DNA of 64,000 bases from an uncultured Dialister sp. (lineage in GTDB: Bacteria; Bacillota; Negativicutes; Veillonellales; Dialisteraceae). Location of the stretch: NCBI GenBank assembly GCA_900543455.1, contig UQRR01000002.1:1-64000 (forward strand). Direction: 5' to 3'. A model generated the notes under the pieces. It saw nothing but the letters and a program-made list of their open reading frames with translations. It made no database searches and had not been told where the DNA came from. Below, in pieces: positions 38,458 to 47,206 of the stretch. Numbering within the stretch: the stretch's first letter is position 1; every line of letters starts with the position of its first letter. A program made the translations under genes and the position numbers.

Positions 38458-39561
38458 TTAAGCGCCCTGCTTGATGACAGTGAAGGCGGCGGTATAGGTG
38501 TTGATGTCGGTGAATCTGCAGATAGCACGGACAAGTACGGAGTTGTTGCGGAAGCCTGCAGATTCATCTGCCGCTACTTCCAGTTCCGGGTAAGCGATAT
38601 GGTACATCGCGCGGAAATCGCCAACCAATACCGTGTTGTCACCCAGTTCATCATTTTCCACAACGATGACCGGACGACCTTCGAGCTGGCGGATGGTGCT
38701 GCCGTTCGCGTCTCTGGTGAGCAGGTAGCGGTCTTCTTTGTCAGAGACTACGGCCATAGCAGCGAAGGTCTTCTGATTCATGACGATGGTCGCATTAGCT
38801 CCCGCATCCAGCGGCAGGGAAATAACCGCAGCCTTAATCGCATCCAGTCCTTCTTTGGACGCTACCGCGGTAACAGTTTTAGCGGTGGCGTCAACAGCTG
38901 CCTTTGCGGCGGAAAGGATTTCTTTATTAACAGCCTTCACATAAACGCGATTAAACAGTTTCCCGATCACCGTCATGACATCGGTCTTTGCGTCCATCAA
39001 CAGTTCGCGGGACACAGGAATGATAGCGCCCTTAGATGCCAGGTTGAACTTGGTGGAGGTGAATACGGCCTTCGTCTCCGCGATCGCGTTGTTTTCGTCG
39101 AAATCGGTCAACGTTACAGTCTGAGAGTAGTCGATGATCGGAACGGAGCCGGAACGGGTACCCACAGAGATAGCAGTGGTCAGGGAGCGAAGGTCGTTAT
39201 TGATACCGTTATTTTCCTTCAGGTCGAGGAGTTCAGATGGGATCAGCACGCCGCCGTCTGCGTCTACGGCCCCGTTCTGACCAGTAGCTGTATTGAAAAA
39301 TTTCGCGGTATCTTCATTCTTAATACCGAGAAGGTAAGACTTCAGTGCTGCATTAAAAGATTTCTTGTCCATGTTGTTTTCTCCTTTGTTTTTGGAATTC
39401 TTCGCGGCCGCTTCTGCTTCGAGCTGCTTTTCATAATCAGACAGTGCGTCCTGCAGCTTATTCTGCATTTCAACCGGCACAGCCTCTTTCTGATCGATCA
39501 GTGCCTGGATCTTTTCCCTCAGAGACTTGATCTCTGCTTTCATTTCAAGACTTTTTAACAT
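38458..39561 (-). CDS. Major capsid protein, HK97 fold
   Basis: About 367 residues. Residues 1 to about 100 form a charged helical delta domain (EIKSLREKIQALIDQKEAV), which acts as scaffold and is removed by the prohead protease. The shell domain follows (GGVLIPSELLDLKENNG, IIPVSRELLMDAKTDVM, LEGRPVIVVENDELGDNT). The ATG at 39561 has GGAGG 8 bases upstream. It is downstream of protease and portal, as expected. Confidence 0.93.
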   Translation of the reverse strand: MLKSLEMKAEIKSLREKIQALIDQKEAVPVEMQNKLQDALSDYEKQLEAEAAAKNSKNKGENNMDKKSFNAALKSYLLGIKNEDTAKFFNTATGQNGAVDADGGVLIPSELLDLKENNGINNDLRSLTTAISVGTRSGSVPIIDYSQTVTLTDFDENNAIAETKAVFTSTKFNLASKGAIIPVSRELLMDAKTDVMTVIGKLFNRVYVKAVNKEILSAAKAAVDATAKTVTAVASKEGLDAIKAAVISLPLDAGANATIVMNQKTFAAMAVVSDKEDRYLLTRDANGSTIRQLEGRPVIVVENDELGDNTVLVGDFRAMYHIAYPELEVAADESAGFRNNSVLVRAICRFTDINTYTAAFTVIKQGA

Positions 39562-39784
39562 TCGATGTTCCTCCATCTAAAATAGCGAGCCAGTACGCCT
39601 CGGTCTCTTCGTCCAAATGGTCGGGCGGCTTCGCGCGTTGCGCCATATTCCTATGAGCAGTGAGCTGTTTATAGCTCGGCGCCTTATTGCCGTAGGCCGC
39701 TCGGTAAGCAGGCTTTCGCCCAGTTCCTTTTCCAGATTGAAATACTTTTGACGGTAAATCGTACCTTGTACTCTTTCCCACCAA
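39545..39784 (-). CDS. Small protein between portal and capsid, possibly a mosaic remnant
   Basis: 79 residues. The second half (GRKPAYRAAYGNKAPSYKQL, AKPPDHLDEETEAYWLAIL) has a small-terminase-like flavour (P27 type) but stops where the capsid ribosome site begins. In another frame the first half reads MKIGGKEYKVRFTVKSI and, after a 1-base shift, FNLEKELGESLL, which looks like the start of a tail-chaperone-type gene. I suspect a patchwork of gene ends left by recombination; it might still be expressed as read. Confidence 0.45.
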   Translation of the reverse strand: MVGKSTRYDLPSKVFQSGKGTGRKPAYRAAYGNKAPSYKQLTAHRNMAQRAKPPDHLDEETEAYWLAILDGGTSNVKKS

Positions 39785-39804
39785 TCTTCATCTTTTCATC
39801 AGCT

Positions 39805-41043
39805 TCAAGAATCATCAGTCTTTCCTTCTCCTCCCTCGTTTGTTGCACTGTCCCCGAGAAGCCCAGTCCCGCCGCGCTGGCTCAATTTGTCCGCCGCCGG
39901 ATCGTCACTTTCAGGATAGCTCAAAGAAATGCGGGCTTCATTTGGCGTCAAGATGCCCGCGCCCGTATAAGCGCAGAGCACGCTAGCCTTTGCACCCGCA
40001 TCTAAGAAATCAAACACGTTATTGCAGATATCAAACCGGAAGCCTTTCTGCCTCTGGCGACGCGTCAAAAGCTTGATAGTCAGCTCCAGCGCATACTGGT
40101 TTACGATCGGTGCAATCGTATTATTATAAAAAGACGTCATCTGCGTAGTAGAAAACGTTGCAGTCCCTGCCCCACCTACCACGTTCAGCATGAAAAGCGG
40201 AATGCCAAAAAAACTACTGATTTCCTGCGTGTTGATGGTCTTCAGCGTATCGAAATAGTCCTTGATATTATTTGAGATGTTCGAAGCGCTCATTCCGGCG
40301 GGCAGAGGCAGGATCGTGCTATCTGTATTCGACAACAGCTCTTTCACCTGTTTCTGCAGTACCTTCTGTTTGGATACGGAAAGGTCGGAAGTATATGAGA
40401 GCACGATGGTCCCGCTAAATCCATTTTCCACGCTGGTCCGCAGCGCGCTTTCGACTTCGGCATTTCCATCTAGTGTACTGCGGATCACTTCTAGGGCGCT
40501 TCGTCCCACAAGGCCGTTAGCCGAGTAGGCTTTCACGTGCAGCATCTCTTCGGGCAGAATCGTGTAAGTCCTGCTAGTCACTGGATCCGTGTATTCGTAA
40601 ACAATGCGCCTTGCCCCATCAAGGATGTTTGCATCATCCCAATACATGCGAACTCGCGCCGCATCCAATGGCACCAGCGCCGTCAGCGCGCCGAGAGCGT
40701 CGCAGCAGATATAAGCGAAGGCGTTCCCGCACCCGAGCCGCTGCTTCTCCATGTACTCCCAGAAGGAATAGGCATTGATACCGGGATACGGCTGCAGGTT
40801 CAAGACTTCCTCGAATTCTGCCATCAGTCGGGTGATTTCCTGATGGTCTTTCCCGTACAATCCCCATCGAGTTTGTGCGATCTGCCGGGCAAGTGTCTCT
40901 ATGCATGTCGAATACACGGCATCGCCATTCGCATCTACTGTTACACGACGACCGCGTCCGATGGGAATCACGCTCGCACTTGGGCCGTCCCGTTTCCTGT
41001 TCGCGGCGAAGCCGTTAAAATACGCCTTGATTCGGTTGAACAT
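39805..41043 (-). CDS. Phage portal protein, HK97 family
   Basis: 412 residues. Conserved elements are VYSTCIETLARQIAQTRWGLY, YMEKQRLGCGNAFAYI, LPEEMLHVKAYSANGLVGRS and the helical C-terminal half (IPLFMLNVVGGAGTATFSTT). Twelve copies form the ring through which DNA enters. The gene ends acidic and Gly-rich, 5 bases before the protease gene in sequence order. Confidence 0.93.
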   Translation of the reverse strand: MFNRIKAYFNGFAANRKRDGPSASVIPIGRGRRVTVDANGDAVYSTCIETLARQIAQTRWGLYGKDHQEITRLMAEFEEVLNLQPYPGINAYSFWEYMEKQRLGCGNAFAYICCDALGALTALVPLDAARVRMYWDDANILDGARRIVYEYTDPVTSRTYTILPEEMLHVKAYSANGLVGRSALEVIRSTLDGNAEVESALRTSVENGFSGTIVLSYTSDLSVSKQKVLQKQVKELLSNTDSTILPLPAGMSASNISNNIKDYFDTLKTINTQEISSFFGIPLFMLNVVGGAGTATFSTTQMTSFYNNTIAPIVNQYALELTIKLLTRRQRQKGFRFDICNNVFDFLDAGAKASVLCAYTGAGILTPNEARISLSYPESDDPAADKLSQRGGTGLLGDSATNEGGEGKTDDS

Positions 41044-41047
41044 GACA

Positions 41048-41674
41048 CTACACTCCTTTCGCCTGTTCCATCAACGCTTGCAAGTTTTCAGGCACGGTAT
41101 ACACGTTCTTACTCCGCAGGTCTTCTACCTGCTTTTTCAATTCGCGGTTTTCTTGTACAAGGTTCACCAGCGGAGCCTCCGCTGCCATGCCGTCTTTTCT
41201 CTTGGTGGCCACCAGAGAGACGTGGTCAAAGGTGGCAGCGGCTTCCTCCCCGGTCAGATACACATCACCTTTTTCGATCGCGTCAAAGATATCCCCATTG
41301 TCACAATGTTCGTCGATGATGTTATGCATCACTTTATCGATAGCCTCCATGCCATCCGCATCGCTACGAAGCTGAGTTTTAGATCCGATAGAAATCGTCC
41401 AGCAGTTGTGCAGCATGAGCAAGCTGTTCTTGTCAATTTCGACCGCATCACACGCAAGAGCAATGATAGCCGCCGCGGATGCCGCAAGAAATCCGACACG
41501 CGCCGTCACCTTGCACTTCGCGTTTGCGATGCAGTGCGCTGTTTCCAGTCCCTCGAAAGCATCGCCTCCCGGAGAATCAATATGCAGCACCACATCCTCT
41601 GCGGCGTTTTCAATTCGCTCCCGAAAGGTCGACAGATCGTAAATTGTACCAGTAATAAATAAGTCCATCATCAT
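41048..41674 (-). CDS. ClpP-type prohead maturation protease
   Basis: 208 residues with a ClpP fold: HIDSPGGDAFEGLETAHCIA for the oxyanion region, nucleophile Ser66 in FLAASAAAII and His89 in LLMLHNCW. The C-terminal 40 residues form a coiled coil (VNLVQENRELKKQVEDL). It cleaves the capsid delta domain. The start overlaps the stop of the upstream gene. Here the protease precedes the portal, the reverse of the common portal-protease-capsid order. Confidence 0.9.
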   Translation of the reverse strand: MMMDLFITGTIYDLSTFRERIENAAEDVVLHIDSPGGDAFEGLETAHCIANAKCKVTARVGFLAASAAAIIALACDAVEIDKNSLLMLHNCWTISIGSKTQLRSDADGMEAIDKVMHNIIDEHCDNGDIFDAIEKGDVYLTGEEAAATFDHVSLVATKRKDGMAAEAPLVNLVQENRELKKQVEDLRSKNVYTVPENLQALMEQAKGV

Positions 41675-41967
41675 TCCTCTTTCCTGTACATTTGAAGCTG
41701 CGTCAGCATCGCTCGCGCCGTGTAATCCATCGTTACCACGCCGGTAACCATACCCTCGCGCCGATCATACACACTCGGCATCCACTGGGTCAGTACCCAC
41801 ATATCGCATTTAGCGGAAAACACGGAATCTTTGGCATAGATTTCATCAAAGTCATCCACCGCATCACGGATATAGGAATAGCCCTGACTAATGGCACTCG
41901 CGATATATCCGTCATCTTCTTTGTAAGGGATACGCAGGTAGTCTTTTGTCTGGTTTATACTAAGCAT
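41671..41967 (-). CDS. Head-tail connector protein (gp6-like)
   Basis: 98 residues (MLSINQTKDYLRIPYKEDDG, AISQGYSYIRDAVDDFD), the pattern of gp6/QLRG-type connector proteins. Usually this gene follows the capsid; here it lies between large terminase and protease, overlapping both. The rearranged position is real, since the frame and ribosome sites are clean. Confidence 0.8.
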   Translation of the reverse strand: MLSINQTKDYLRIPYKEDDGYIASAISQGYSYIRDAVDDFDEIYAKDSVFSAKCDMWVLTQWMPSVYDRREGMVTGVVTMDYTARAMLTQLQMYRKEE

Positions 41968-43825
41968 TCGTACCTCCCACCTCTCTCATCCATTCATCGA
42001 CCATCTCATCGCCCGTAGGCAGGTCACTATTGAAATCAATATACGGAGCGATAAATCCAGTGATCGCAGCATCTACGGGGTCGATACGGATATTGCTGTC
42101 AGCCCGAAGACTGACCTTTTCCACGGAATAGAACCCGGATGGATTCCTAACGAGAAGAGAGTTGGTCACCGCTTTCTCGAATATGTCTTCATGCCCGCGA
42201 TGGTAAGCGAGCACCCCATCTTTCAGATATTGCCCGAAGGCTTCGATATATTGGCTAAGCGCCTTTGGACTTTGATTCTGCAGTATGAAGGTATCACACA
42301 CAGACTCCAGCCGATCCTGAATCCCCGCCACGTTATACGGGTCCGACGCAATGGTCACGAAGTGAAGCCCATTCTTTTCCCGCAGAGTATCCAGCTGCTC
42401 GAAGATCTGCGGAGTATCGATATTGTCGCCGCCTGCCCCGTTGCATAAAAAAAGCTCAGTCCCGACATAATCGGTGTAACTGAACTTGTCTTTCTCTATA
42501 TGCGCCTGCAGTTTGTTCTCTGGCATCCACGACATGACATGCATGAACAACCGATGCCGCGCCGCCGGACTGTTTTTCTTCAGCAGCTTGCCCGTCTTGC
42601 TTTCGCCAACGAAGCAGAGAAGCACAACGCTGGAAAGGTCAAGCGTCTGAGATAAGTCGACACCCAAGTACCAATCTATATACCCCTTAGTTATTACATC
42701 TTCCATGCCGTAATCCACGCCGCAATCTTTTAGCTGATCATAGGAACACAGGCTCCGGTCCTCGGCAGAATACCAGGCATTACATTGTTTCGTCACGAAG
42801 GACTGGAGGGCGAATCCTTTTTCCGTGCACGCCGCACGCGCCTTTTGCGCATACTTTTCTTTAATATGCTTCTTTACCGTAAACCCGTCTGCCTCAAACA
42901 ACAATACCGGGTTCGCCTTCCCCCATGTGGTAATCTGCCCGAATTCTTTCGCCTGCAGCTCCTCCTGATTCGGTTCCGCTAGAAATAGAAACACGTTGTC
43001 AGGCAGCGCATCCTCGTAGAGCATTTTCCGAAGCGTCAGCCATTTCTTATGGTTGTCACTTCCCACGGAAAACTGCGCCGTCGACATGGTCACCAGCAGG
43101 GAGTCCTTAAAATGTGCCTGCCCATCTTGGATGGTCTTCGGGATAATTTCATCACAAAGCATCTCTTCATCAATGACCGCTACTTTGTTGGTATAGCCGT
43201 CGAGGGAATTCTTCGCACCCCCGCCGGTACGGAACATGTCAAGCCGGTTGCCAGTGTTCTTATTTTTCGCCCAGCAGGCCGTCTTATTGACATTGCTGAA
43301 CGTCTCGGCAAGATACGGGTCGTTTTCAATAAACTTCGTGAACTCATTGAAGCAGATGGTCGCGTTCTGCCCTTTGCACGACGCTAGTACAATCAATTCA
43401 TTCCGGAATTTACTCATCCCCATCAGGTAATGAAGCACACCGGATAAGAGAAAAGATTTACCATTACGCCGCGCCATGTACAGGTTCGCCGTATTGACCA
43501 CGTAACCACCATCAGGGGTCCTCAACCCGAATACGCCACACATGATGAATTTTTGCACCGGATATAACTCTAAATGCCGGGGCTTTCCATCTTCATCAAT
43601 ATAAATCAGCATATGCAAGAACTGGAATAAGCGCCGCATAGCTTTGCCGGCGAACTGATACCTGCCACTGGCGTACATGTCCAGGAAGCGGGCGAAGCAA
43701 CGAAATTCAGATTCACCCAAGAGATCCATATCCGCTCTTTTAACTAGAGCTTTATAGTAATCACCGATGAATTCAGACAGTTCATGGGGGATGTGCAGAT
43801 GTTTCACTGCGTCTTCTATATTCAT
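41960..43825 (-). CDS. Terminase large subunit
   Basis: 621 residues from the ATG at 43825 (MNIEDAVKHLHIPHEL). ATPase part: LYMARRNGKSFLLSGVLHYL (Walker A type) and NKVAVIDEEM (Walker B with catalytic Glu). Nuclease part: YLGVDLSQTLDLSSVVLLC and a late IRIDPVDAAITGF acidic motif. It packages DNA into proheads. It overlaps the HNH gene upstream and the connector gene downstream. Confidence 0.95.
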   Translation of the reverse strand: MNIEDAVKHLHIPHELSEFIGDYYKALVKRADMDLLGESEFRCFARFLDMYASGRYQFAGKAMRRLFQFLHMLIYIDEDGKPRHLELYPVQKFIMCGVFGLRTPDGGYVVNTANLYMARRNGKSFLLSGVLHYLMGMSKFRNELIVLASCKGQNATICFNEFTKFIENDPYLAETFSNVNKTACWAKNKNTGNRLDMFRTGGGAKNSLDGYTNKVAVIDEEMLCDEIIPKTIQDGQAHFKDSLLVTMSTAQFSVGSDNHKKWLTLRKMLYEDALPDNVFLFLAEPNQEELQAKEFGQITTWGKANPVLLFEADGFTVKKHIKEKYAQKARAACTEKGFALQSFVTKQCNAWYSAEDRSLCSYDQLKDCGVDYGMEDVITKGYIDWYLGVDLSQTLDLSSVVLLCFVGESKTGKLLKKNSPAARHRLFMHVMSWMPENKLQAHIEKDKFSYTDYVGTELFLCNGAGGDNIDTPQIFEQLDTLREKNGLHFVTIASDPYNVAGIQDRLESVCDTFILQNQSPKALSQYIEAFGQYLKDGVLAYHRGHEDIFEKAVTNSLLVRNPSGFYSVEKVSLRADSNIRIDPVDAAITGFIAPYIDFNSDLPTGDEMVDEWMREVGGTNA

Positions 43826-44243
43826 GGCTAAACCTTTCTTCGTACACCTCTTTTCCCTTCTGAATACGGACGAGCGCTTCATTGCGACGCCCGTTGTTAT
43901 ACCAGACATGGATCTCTTCGTGACTGGCATGTCCTACCGGGATCAAATTGTCCTCATCAAAAAATCGATCCGGAGCGGCGTCTCTTTCAGCAATATGATG
44001 AACGTATGCCGGATTACACTTTTTCCAGATACCGATACCTAGAAGCCACACGTCATAGCCTGAATACTTCAGTATCACAGCCTTGCGGCACCGCTGCCAA
44101 ACGCGGGAATGATAGCGTCTTGTACTCTCATTCATACACAGACGCCTCTTCTGGTAAGCCGCAGCCATTTTGGCCCTGCATACGGGGCATTCTTTCCCAG
44201 TGAATAACTGGTGACAGTTACTACACCGCTTAAAAGTCGCCAT
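43782..44243 (-). CDS. HNH endonuclease
   Basis: 153 residues from the ATG at 44243. The N-terminal zinc ribbon has CSNCHQLFTGKECPVC. The HNH core is YVHHIAERDAAPDRFFDEDN and HASHEEIHVWY. HNH proteins next to terminase are needed for cos cleavage in HK97-type phages, which hints that this phage uses cohesive ends. It overlaps both neighbours. Confidence 0.9.
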   Translation of the reverse strand: MATFKRCSNCHQLFTGKECPVCRAKMAAAYQKRRLCMNESTRRYHSRVWQRCRKAVILKYSGYDVWLLGIGIWKKCNPAYVHHIAERDAAPDRFFDEDNLIPVGHASHEEIHVWYNNGRRNEALVRIQKGKEVYEERFSHEYRRRSETSAHPP

Positions 44244-44574
44244 CTTTCTCCGCCTCATTCAGAATCCGGGTATATGGGTTACCATAATCCGCAAGCTCAT
44301 CCTTGATTTCACTGAACCGCAGTACCTTGTACAGATTCAGCGCAATTTTGTTATATTCCTTGTATAGGATAATTTTATTTTTCAATGCGGTGATTTTGAC
44401 ATCATCCTGCGCAGCTGCTATCTCTTGGCTGATTTCTTCGGACATCACCATAAAACGGCAATATTGAAGGATCAGCTCCCGGTTAATTTGGGTGACAGAA
44501 CTGCATTTATGATTCAACGTCCAAATGTAGTCATTTAGCGCCTTAATCGCCCTATTTCTCTTAATGTTTGCCAT
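44230..44574 (-). CDS. Probable small terminase subunit
   Basis: 114 helical residues (RAIKALNDYIWTLNHKCSSV, RELILQYCRFMVMSEEI, AALKNKIILYKEYNKIALNL-like region), ending YGNPYTRILNEAEKDGDF. Similar helical proteins of this size precede HNH and large terminase in Firmicute phages and act as the small subunit. No helix-turn-helix is evident, so the call is positional. Confidence 0.6.
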   Translation of the reverse strand: MANIKRNRAIKALNDYIWTLNHKCSSVTQINRELILQYCRFMVMSEEISQEIAAAQDDVKITALKNKIILYKEYNKIALNLYKVLRFSEIKDELADYGNPYTRILNEAEKDGDF

Positions 44575-44675
44575 TTTACCTTAATTTTCTACCAATGATG
44601 AGAAAAAAAGAAAACTCCCCCACCGATACGACGCAAGACAGGCCAAAATTTTCAAACATACCCCCGCCTTGCCAA

Positions 44676-44706
44676 TGAAAAAGCCATCCGATTTCTCGGA
44701 CAGCTT
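44676..44706 (-). terminator. Terminator before the packaging genes
   Basis: Minus strand: AAAGC, TCCGA, loop, TCGGA, GGCTTTTTC. It lies directly after the stop of the 44708-45094 gene. Structural-gene expression would need read-through, antitermination or a promoter in the following 100 bases. Confidence 0.8.
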
Positions 44707-44707
44707 T

Positions 44708-45094
44708 TTACTTTTCTAATGCGCGTCGTATCAACGCTTTATATTTCACGGCATCAAGCATAGTCTTGAAGCAATTATGCATTCGGGCATTCTGCTCGTC
44801 CATTTTGTTCCCCTGATAAATCGCATGTCTGGCTTCTATCTGCCCCGTTTCCCCATTAAGGACTAAATAGTGATAGAAATCTCCCTTTTGCGGGGTGAAT
44901 GTGTATTGATTGACTGCGGTATCATCTTCAAGCATCATCCCGATGCACATAGGCGCAGGCTCTGGGGTTCGGGTATAGAGCTCGCCGGCGCGGACCACAT
45001 ACTCATGCCCGTTCAGCGAGAACCATTCACCTTCCCTGGCGCCCTTCAGTTTTATCAGCGCCATCAAGCATTTCTTTTCTGCCCAGCTATTCAT
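44708..45094 (-). CDS. Hypothetical phage protein
   Basis: 128 residues (MNSWAEKKCLMALIKLKGAR, ending LDAVKYKALIRRALEK), mixed alpha/beta, no recognised motif. Good ribosome site (AATAGGAGGC). It is flanked by terminators on both sides and so forms its own small unit between early and late regions, with TATAAT at 45131-45136 upstream. A regulator or moron is possible. Confidence 0.65.
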   Translation of the reverse strand: MNSWAEKKCLMALIKLKGAREGEWFSLNGHEYVVRAGELYTRTPEPAPMCIGMMLEDDTAVNQYTFTPQKGDFYHYLVLNGETGQIEARHAIYQGNKMDEQNARMHNCFKTMLDAVKYKALIRRALEK

Positions 45095-45130
45095 AGTTAG
45101 CCTCCTATTTTTAATCAGGTATCCTGCCCT

Positions 45131-45183
45131 ATTATACTACAGGCTGCCACGCAAAAGAGCGCCTCTCACGAGACGCTCTTCTA
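45131..45183 (-). terminator. Terminator followed by a -10-like element
   Basis: Minus strand AAGAGCG...CGCTCTTTTG hairpin (45183-45154), then TAGTATAATAGGG (TATAAT 45136-45131) upstream of the 44708-45094 gene. Confidence 0.65.
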
Positions 45184-45278
45184 CGGCAATTCCTAAATAT
45201 GAAAGGAGGCCAAGCATGGAAACGATAGCACAGATCGACTTATTGGGAATTTCTCCCCTGTGCGATTTCCCTTTTACT

Positions 45279-45314
45279 ATTATATCATCATTCGATGTAA
45301 ACTCATGTAAACTG
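45279..45314 (-). promoter_or_regulatory. Candidate activator-dependent late promoter
   Basis: A tandem 10-bp repeat (ATGTAAACTC, ATGTAAACTG; 45295-45314) stands 10 bases upstream of TATAAT (45284-45279) on the minus strand, with no consensus -35. It lies directly after the stop of the sigma-like late regulator gene, so that regulator may bind the repeat. Confidence 0.45.
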
Positions 45315-45746
45315 TCAAGAGGTATTTTGAGAAATCATACGGATAGCGCGGTCTCGCATGCGAGTCAGCCATTGCCTGGTGAATCCGCGTTTCTCCTCGA
45401 TCTCTCGCCATGACATACCGGCCAGATATCTATCATAAAGTATCGTTTTCGCCTTCGTATCACGACACAGGGCAAGCAATTCATACGCTTTCTTTCTCAT
45501 GCTGGTGAGGATGTCCATGCATTCCAGCAGGCGCTTGTCCAGCTTGTCGCATCGTTCGATGATCCGCTCCAGTATTTGAGACAAGTCAGAGTTCACCGTG
45601 CCAGTGATTTTCGGTTTATCGTACTGCACCGCCTTCACGGCGGCGATGTCATTTGCCACATGTTCCCTTTCCTGTATCAGATCATAGAGCTCCTGCCGCT
45701 GACTGCGCAGCTTCTCGAAGAAATCACGCACCTCTTCCTCCGTCAT
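45315..45746 (-). CDS. Late transcription regulator, sigma-70 region 4-like
   Basis: 143 residues. A coiled-coil N-terminal half (FFEKLRSQRQELYDLIQERE) is followed by a helix-turn-helix of sigma region 4 type (LYDRYLAGMSWREIEEKRGF, TRQWLTRMRDRAIRMI). Such ArpU/DUF1492-like proteins switch on late genes in Firmicute phages. It is the last gene of the early operon, just before the late region. Confidence 0.8.
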   Translation of the reverse strand: MTEEEVRDFFEKLRSQRQELYDLIQEREHVANDIAAVKAVQYDKPKITGTVNSDLSQILERIIERCDKLDKRLLECMDILTSMRKKAYELLALCRDTKAKTILYDRYLAGMSWREIEEKRGFTRQWLTRMRDRAIRMISQNTS

Positions 45747-46231
45747 CCTTGTTTCTCCTTTTTCTCACGCCGGTGCGCCTCCTGCCAATACCGCTTCTGA
45801 CAGCCTATGCTGCAGTACTTCTGCTTTGCGGTGCTCGGCTGAAACAGATGACCACACTCGACGCAGAGCCTTGGCTTGTATGTCTTCCGGCAAAGTGCCT
45901 GCCCTTTCCTCTGTTTTCGCTCAAGCGCGTGTTTCTTCTTCTCTGCCGTGTCGCTTGCTTCGTAGTACTTCAAGAGGATAACCGCTCCCGGATAGTCGTC
46001 TGCCTCCCACCCGCGGTCAGAAAGCTGACGCGCCTTCGTCCAGAAGGCAGCGCTTGCCATCCACTCCAGATCGAAGTGCTCTCGTTCGCTGGGCATGATC
46101 CCGATATGTCCACGGGCGTCGCTCTCGATCACCATGAAAAGGTAACCATTTGTAAGCATACCAGGCCTCAGGGTATCCTTCGCCAGCAGAAGCTCGATCG
46201 TGCGAGTGCCTTTTCGGAAATAGAGGATCAT
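45743..46231 (-). CDS. Zinc-ribbon phage protein, unknown function
   Basis: 162 residues. The C-terminal CVECGHLFQPSTAKQKYC and GCQKRYWQEAH form a CxxC...CxxxC metal site like those of small phage DNA-associated proteins. The N-terminal 100 residues are beta-like with no recognised fold. It overlaps the flanking genes by 4 bases each. Confidence 0.65.
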   Translation of the reverse strand: MILYFRKGTRTIELLLAKDTLRPGMLTNGYLFMVIESDARGHIGIMPSEREHFDLEWMASAAFWTKARQLSDRGWEADDYPGAVILLKYYEASDTAEKKKHALERKQRKGQALCRKTYKPRLCVECGHLFQPSTAKQKYCSIGCQKRYWQEAHRREKKEKQG

Positions 46232-46653
46232 ACTTTAAGCGCCTCTTTTCTCCCTGATGTTGGTGAACAGTCGCTGGGTCGCTTAAACCGCACCCCAGCT
46301 TCCTCGAATAAACATTGCCTCAGCTCCGCCGGTGTTACAAACCCTTTCTCTACGGTGTCGTAAAGTTCGAGACACATCTCTGCAAACCGTTCTTCTCGGC
46401 CGTCTTTTTTCATGAGCTCGCCGAAGTGGTCATGGATCACCATCACCGGGATCGCGATCAGTTCTTCAAACAGCCTTGATACCGCTTCATTTTTTGCATG
46501 TGCCGCTAATTTTTCTGCTTCTTTTTTGACTGCCTGCGAGCACAAGTCTTTTAGATACTCCGGCTTGACCGTGAGTGTAGCGTTTTTATTCTTTTGACGC
46601 TCGATCTTCCTGCGCACCTGTCTGCTGAGCAGGGATCCGGTTGTGTCGATCAT
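46228..46653 (-). CDS. Hypothetical phage protein
   Basis: 141 residues from the ATG at 46653 (AAGGAGGGG upstream). Helical and Lys-rich (LLSRQVRRKIERQKNKNATL, EKLAAHAKNEAVSRLFEELI), ending KRPSDCSPTSGRKEALKV. No family recognised. In the replication/recombination block. Confidence 0.6.
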   Translation of the reverse strand: MIDTTGSLLSRQVRRKIERQKNKNATLTVKPEYLKDLCSQAVKKEAEKLAAHAKNEAVSRLFEELIAIPVMVIHDHFGELMKKDGREERFAEMCLELYDTVEKGFVTPAELRQCLFEEAGVRFKRPSDCSPTSGRKEALKV

Positions 46654-46688
46654 GCTTAGCCCCTCCTTGTTAATAATACCCGGTTGCA

Positions 46689-47105
46689 TTATCCGTTTGA
46701 ATGGACGTACACCCACAGCCCCGGCAAATTGTTTTTGGCTGTATAGAATTTTTTGCACTGAGTCAGAACTACTTGCTTGTCGTCCTCATAGGCGATGCCG
46801 TTCAGTCCGTCGAGTACGACTTTCAAGATGTTGTCAATGTCCGGCTTTCCCGGCGGAAGTTTCCCCGCCAGCGCCTCTGCCTTCTTTGCCCGCGGCCATG
46901 ACTTCGGGATCGGAAAGACCGCCTCGATCACGACTGTCACAGCCCCCTCGAAACAGGGACCGTCCTGTGCTTCGTAAGCCTCCTTGATCTGCCGTTCATA
47001 AGACTTTGTTCTGCCCGGCGTGTAGACAGTCCCGCTTTTCGAAGAGAACCGCGGTCTTGCTTTGCCCTGTACCTTTCCCGGTACGAAGAAATATACCATA
47101 CTCAT
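46689..47105 (-). CDS. RusA-type Holliday junction resolvase
   Basis: 138 residues from the ATG at 47105 (AGGAGGAAGCG upstream). FFVPGKVQGKARPRFSSKSG and the acidic catalytic block PDIDNILKVVLDGLNGIAY identify RusA, which cuts branched DNA before packaging. The start overlaps the 34-residue membrane gene by 4 bases. Confidence 0.92.
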   Translation of the reverse strand: MSMVYFFVPGKVQGKARPRFSSKSGTVYTPGRTKSYERQIKEAYEAQDGPCFEGAVTVVIEAVFPIPKSWPRAKKAEALAGKLPPGKPDIDNILKVVLDGLNGIAYEDDKQVVLTQCKKFYTAKNNLPGLWVYVHSNG

Positions 47106-47206
47106 CGCTTCCTCCTGAGCATCCATTCGAGGGTAAGAAGGATGGCAGCAGTCGCTACCAGCGAGCCCGTCAGCACACCAACGAAGAACCACACCGTACT
47201 ACTCAT
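47102..47206 (-). CDS. Small membrane protein, 34 residues
   Basis: MSSTVWFFVGVLTGSLVATA, then AILLTLEWMLRRKR. One helix and a basic end. It overlaps both the 74-residue membrane gene upstream and rusA downstream by ATGA junctions, which supports it as real. Function unknown. Confidence 0.65.
   Translation of the reverse strand: MSSTVWFFVGVLTGSLVATAAILLTLEWMLRRKR

Noticed and set aside
45216..45413. Plus-strand frame of 65 codons with a perfect AAGGAGG before its ATG
   Set aside because: It overlaps the late regulator end and the candidate late promoter, and has no plus-strand promoter or protein-like pattern. Kept only as a curiosity.
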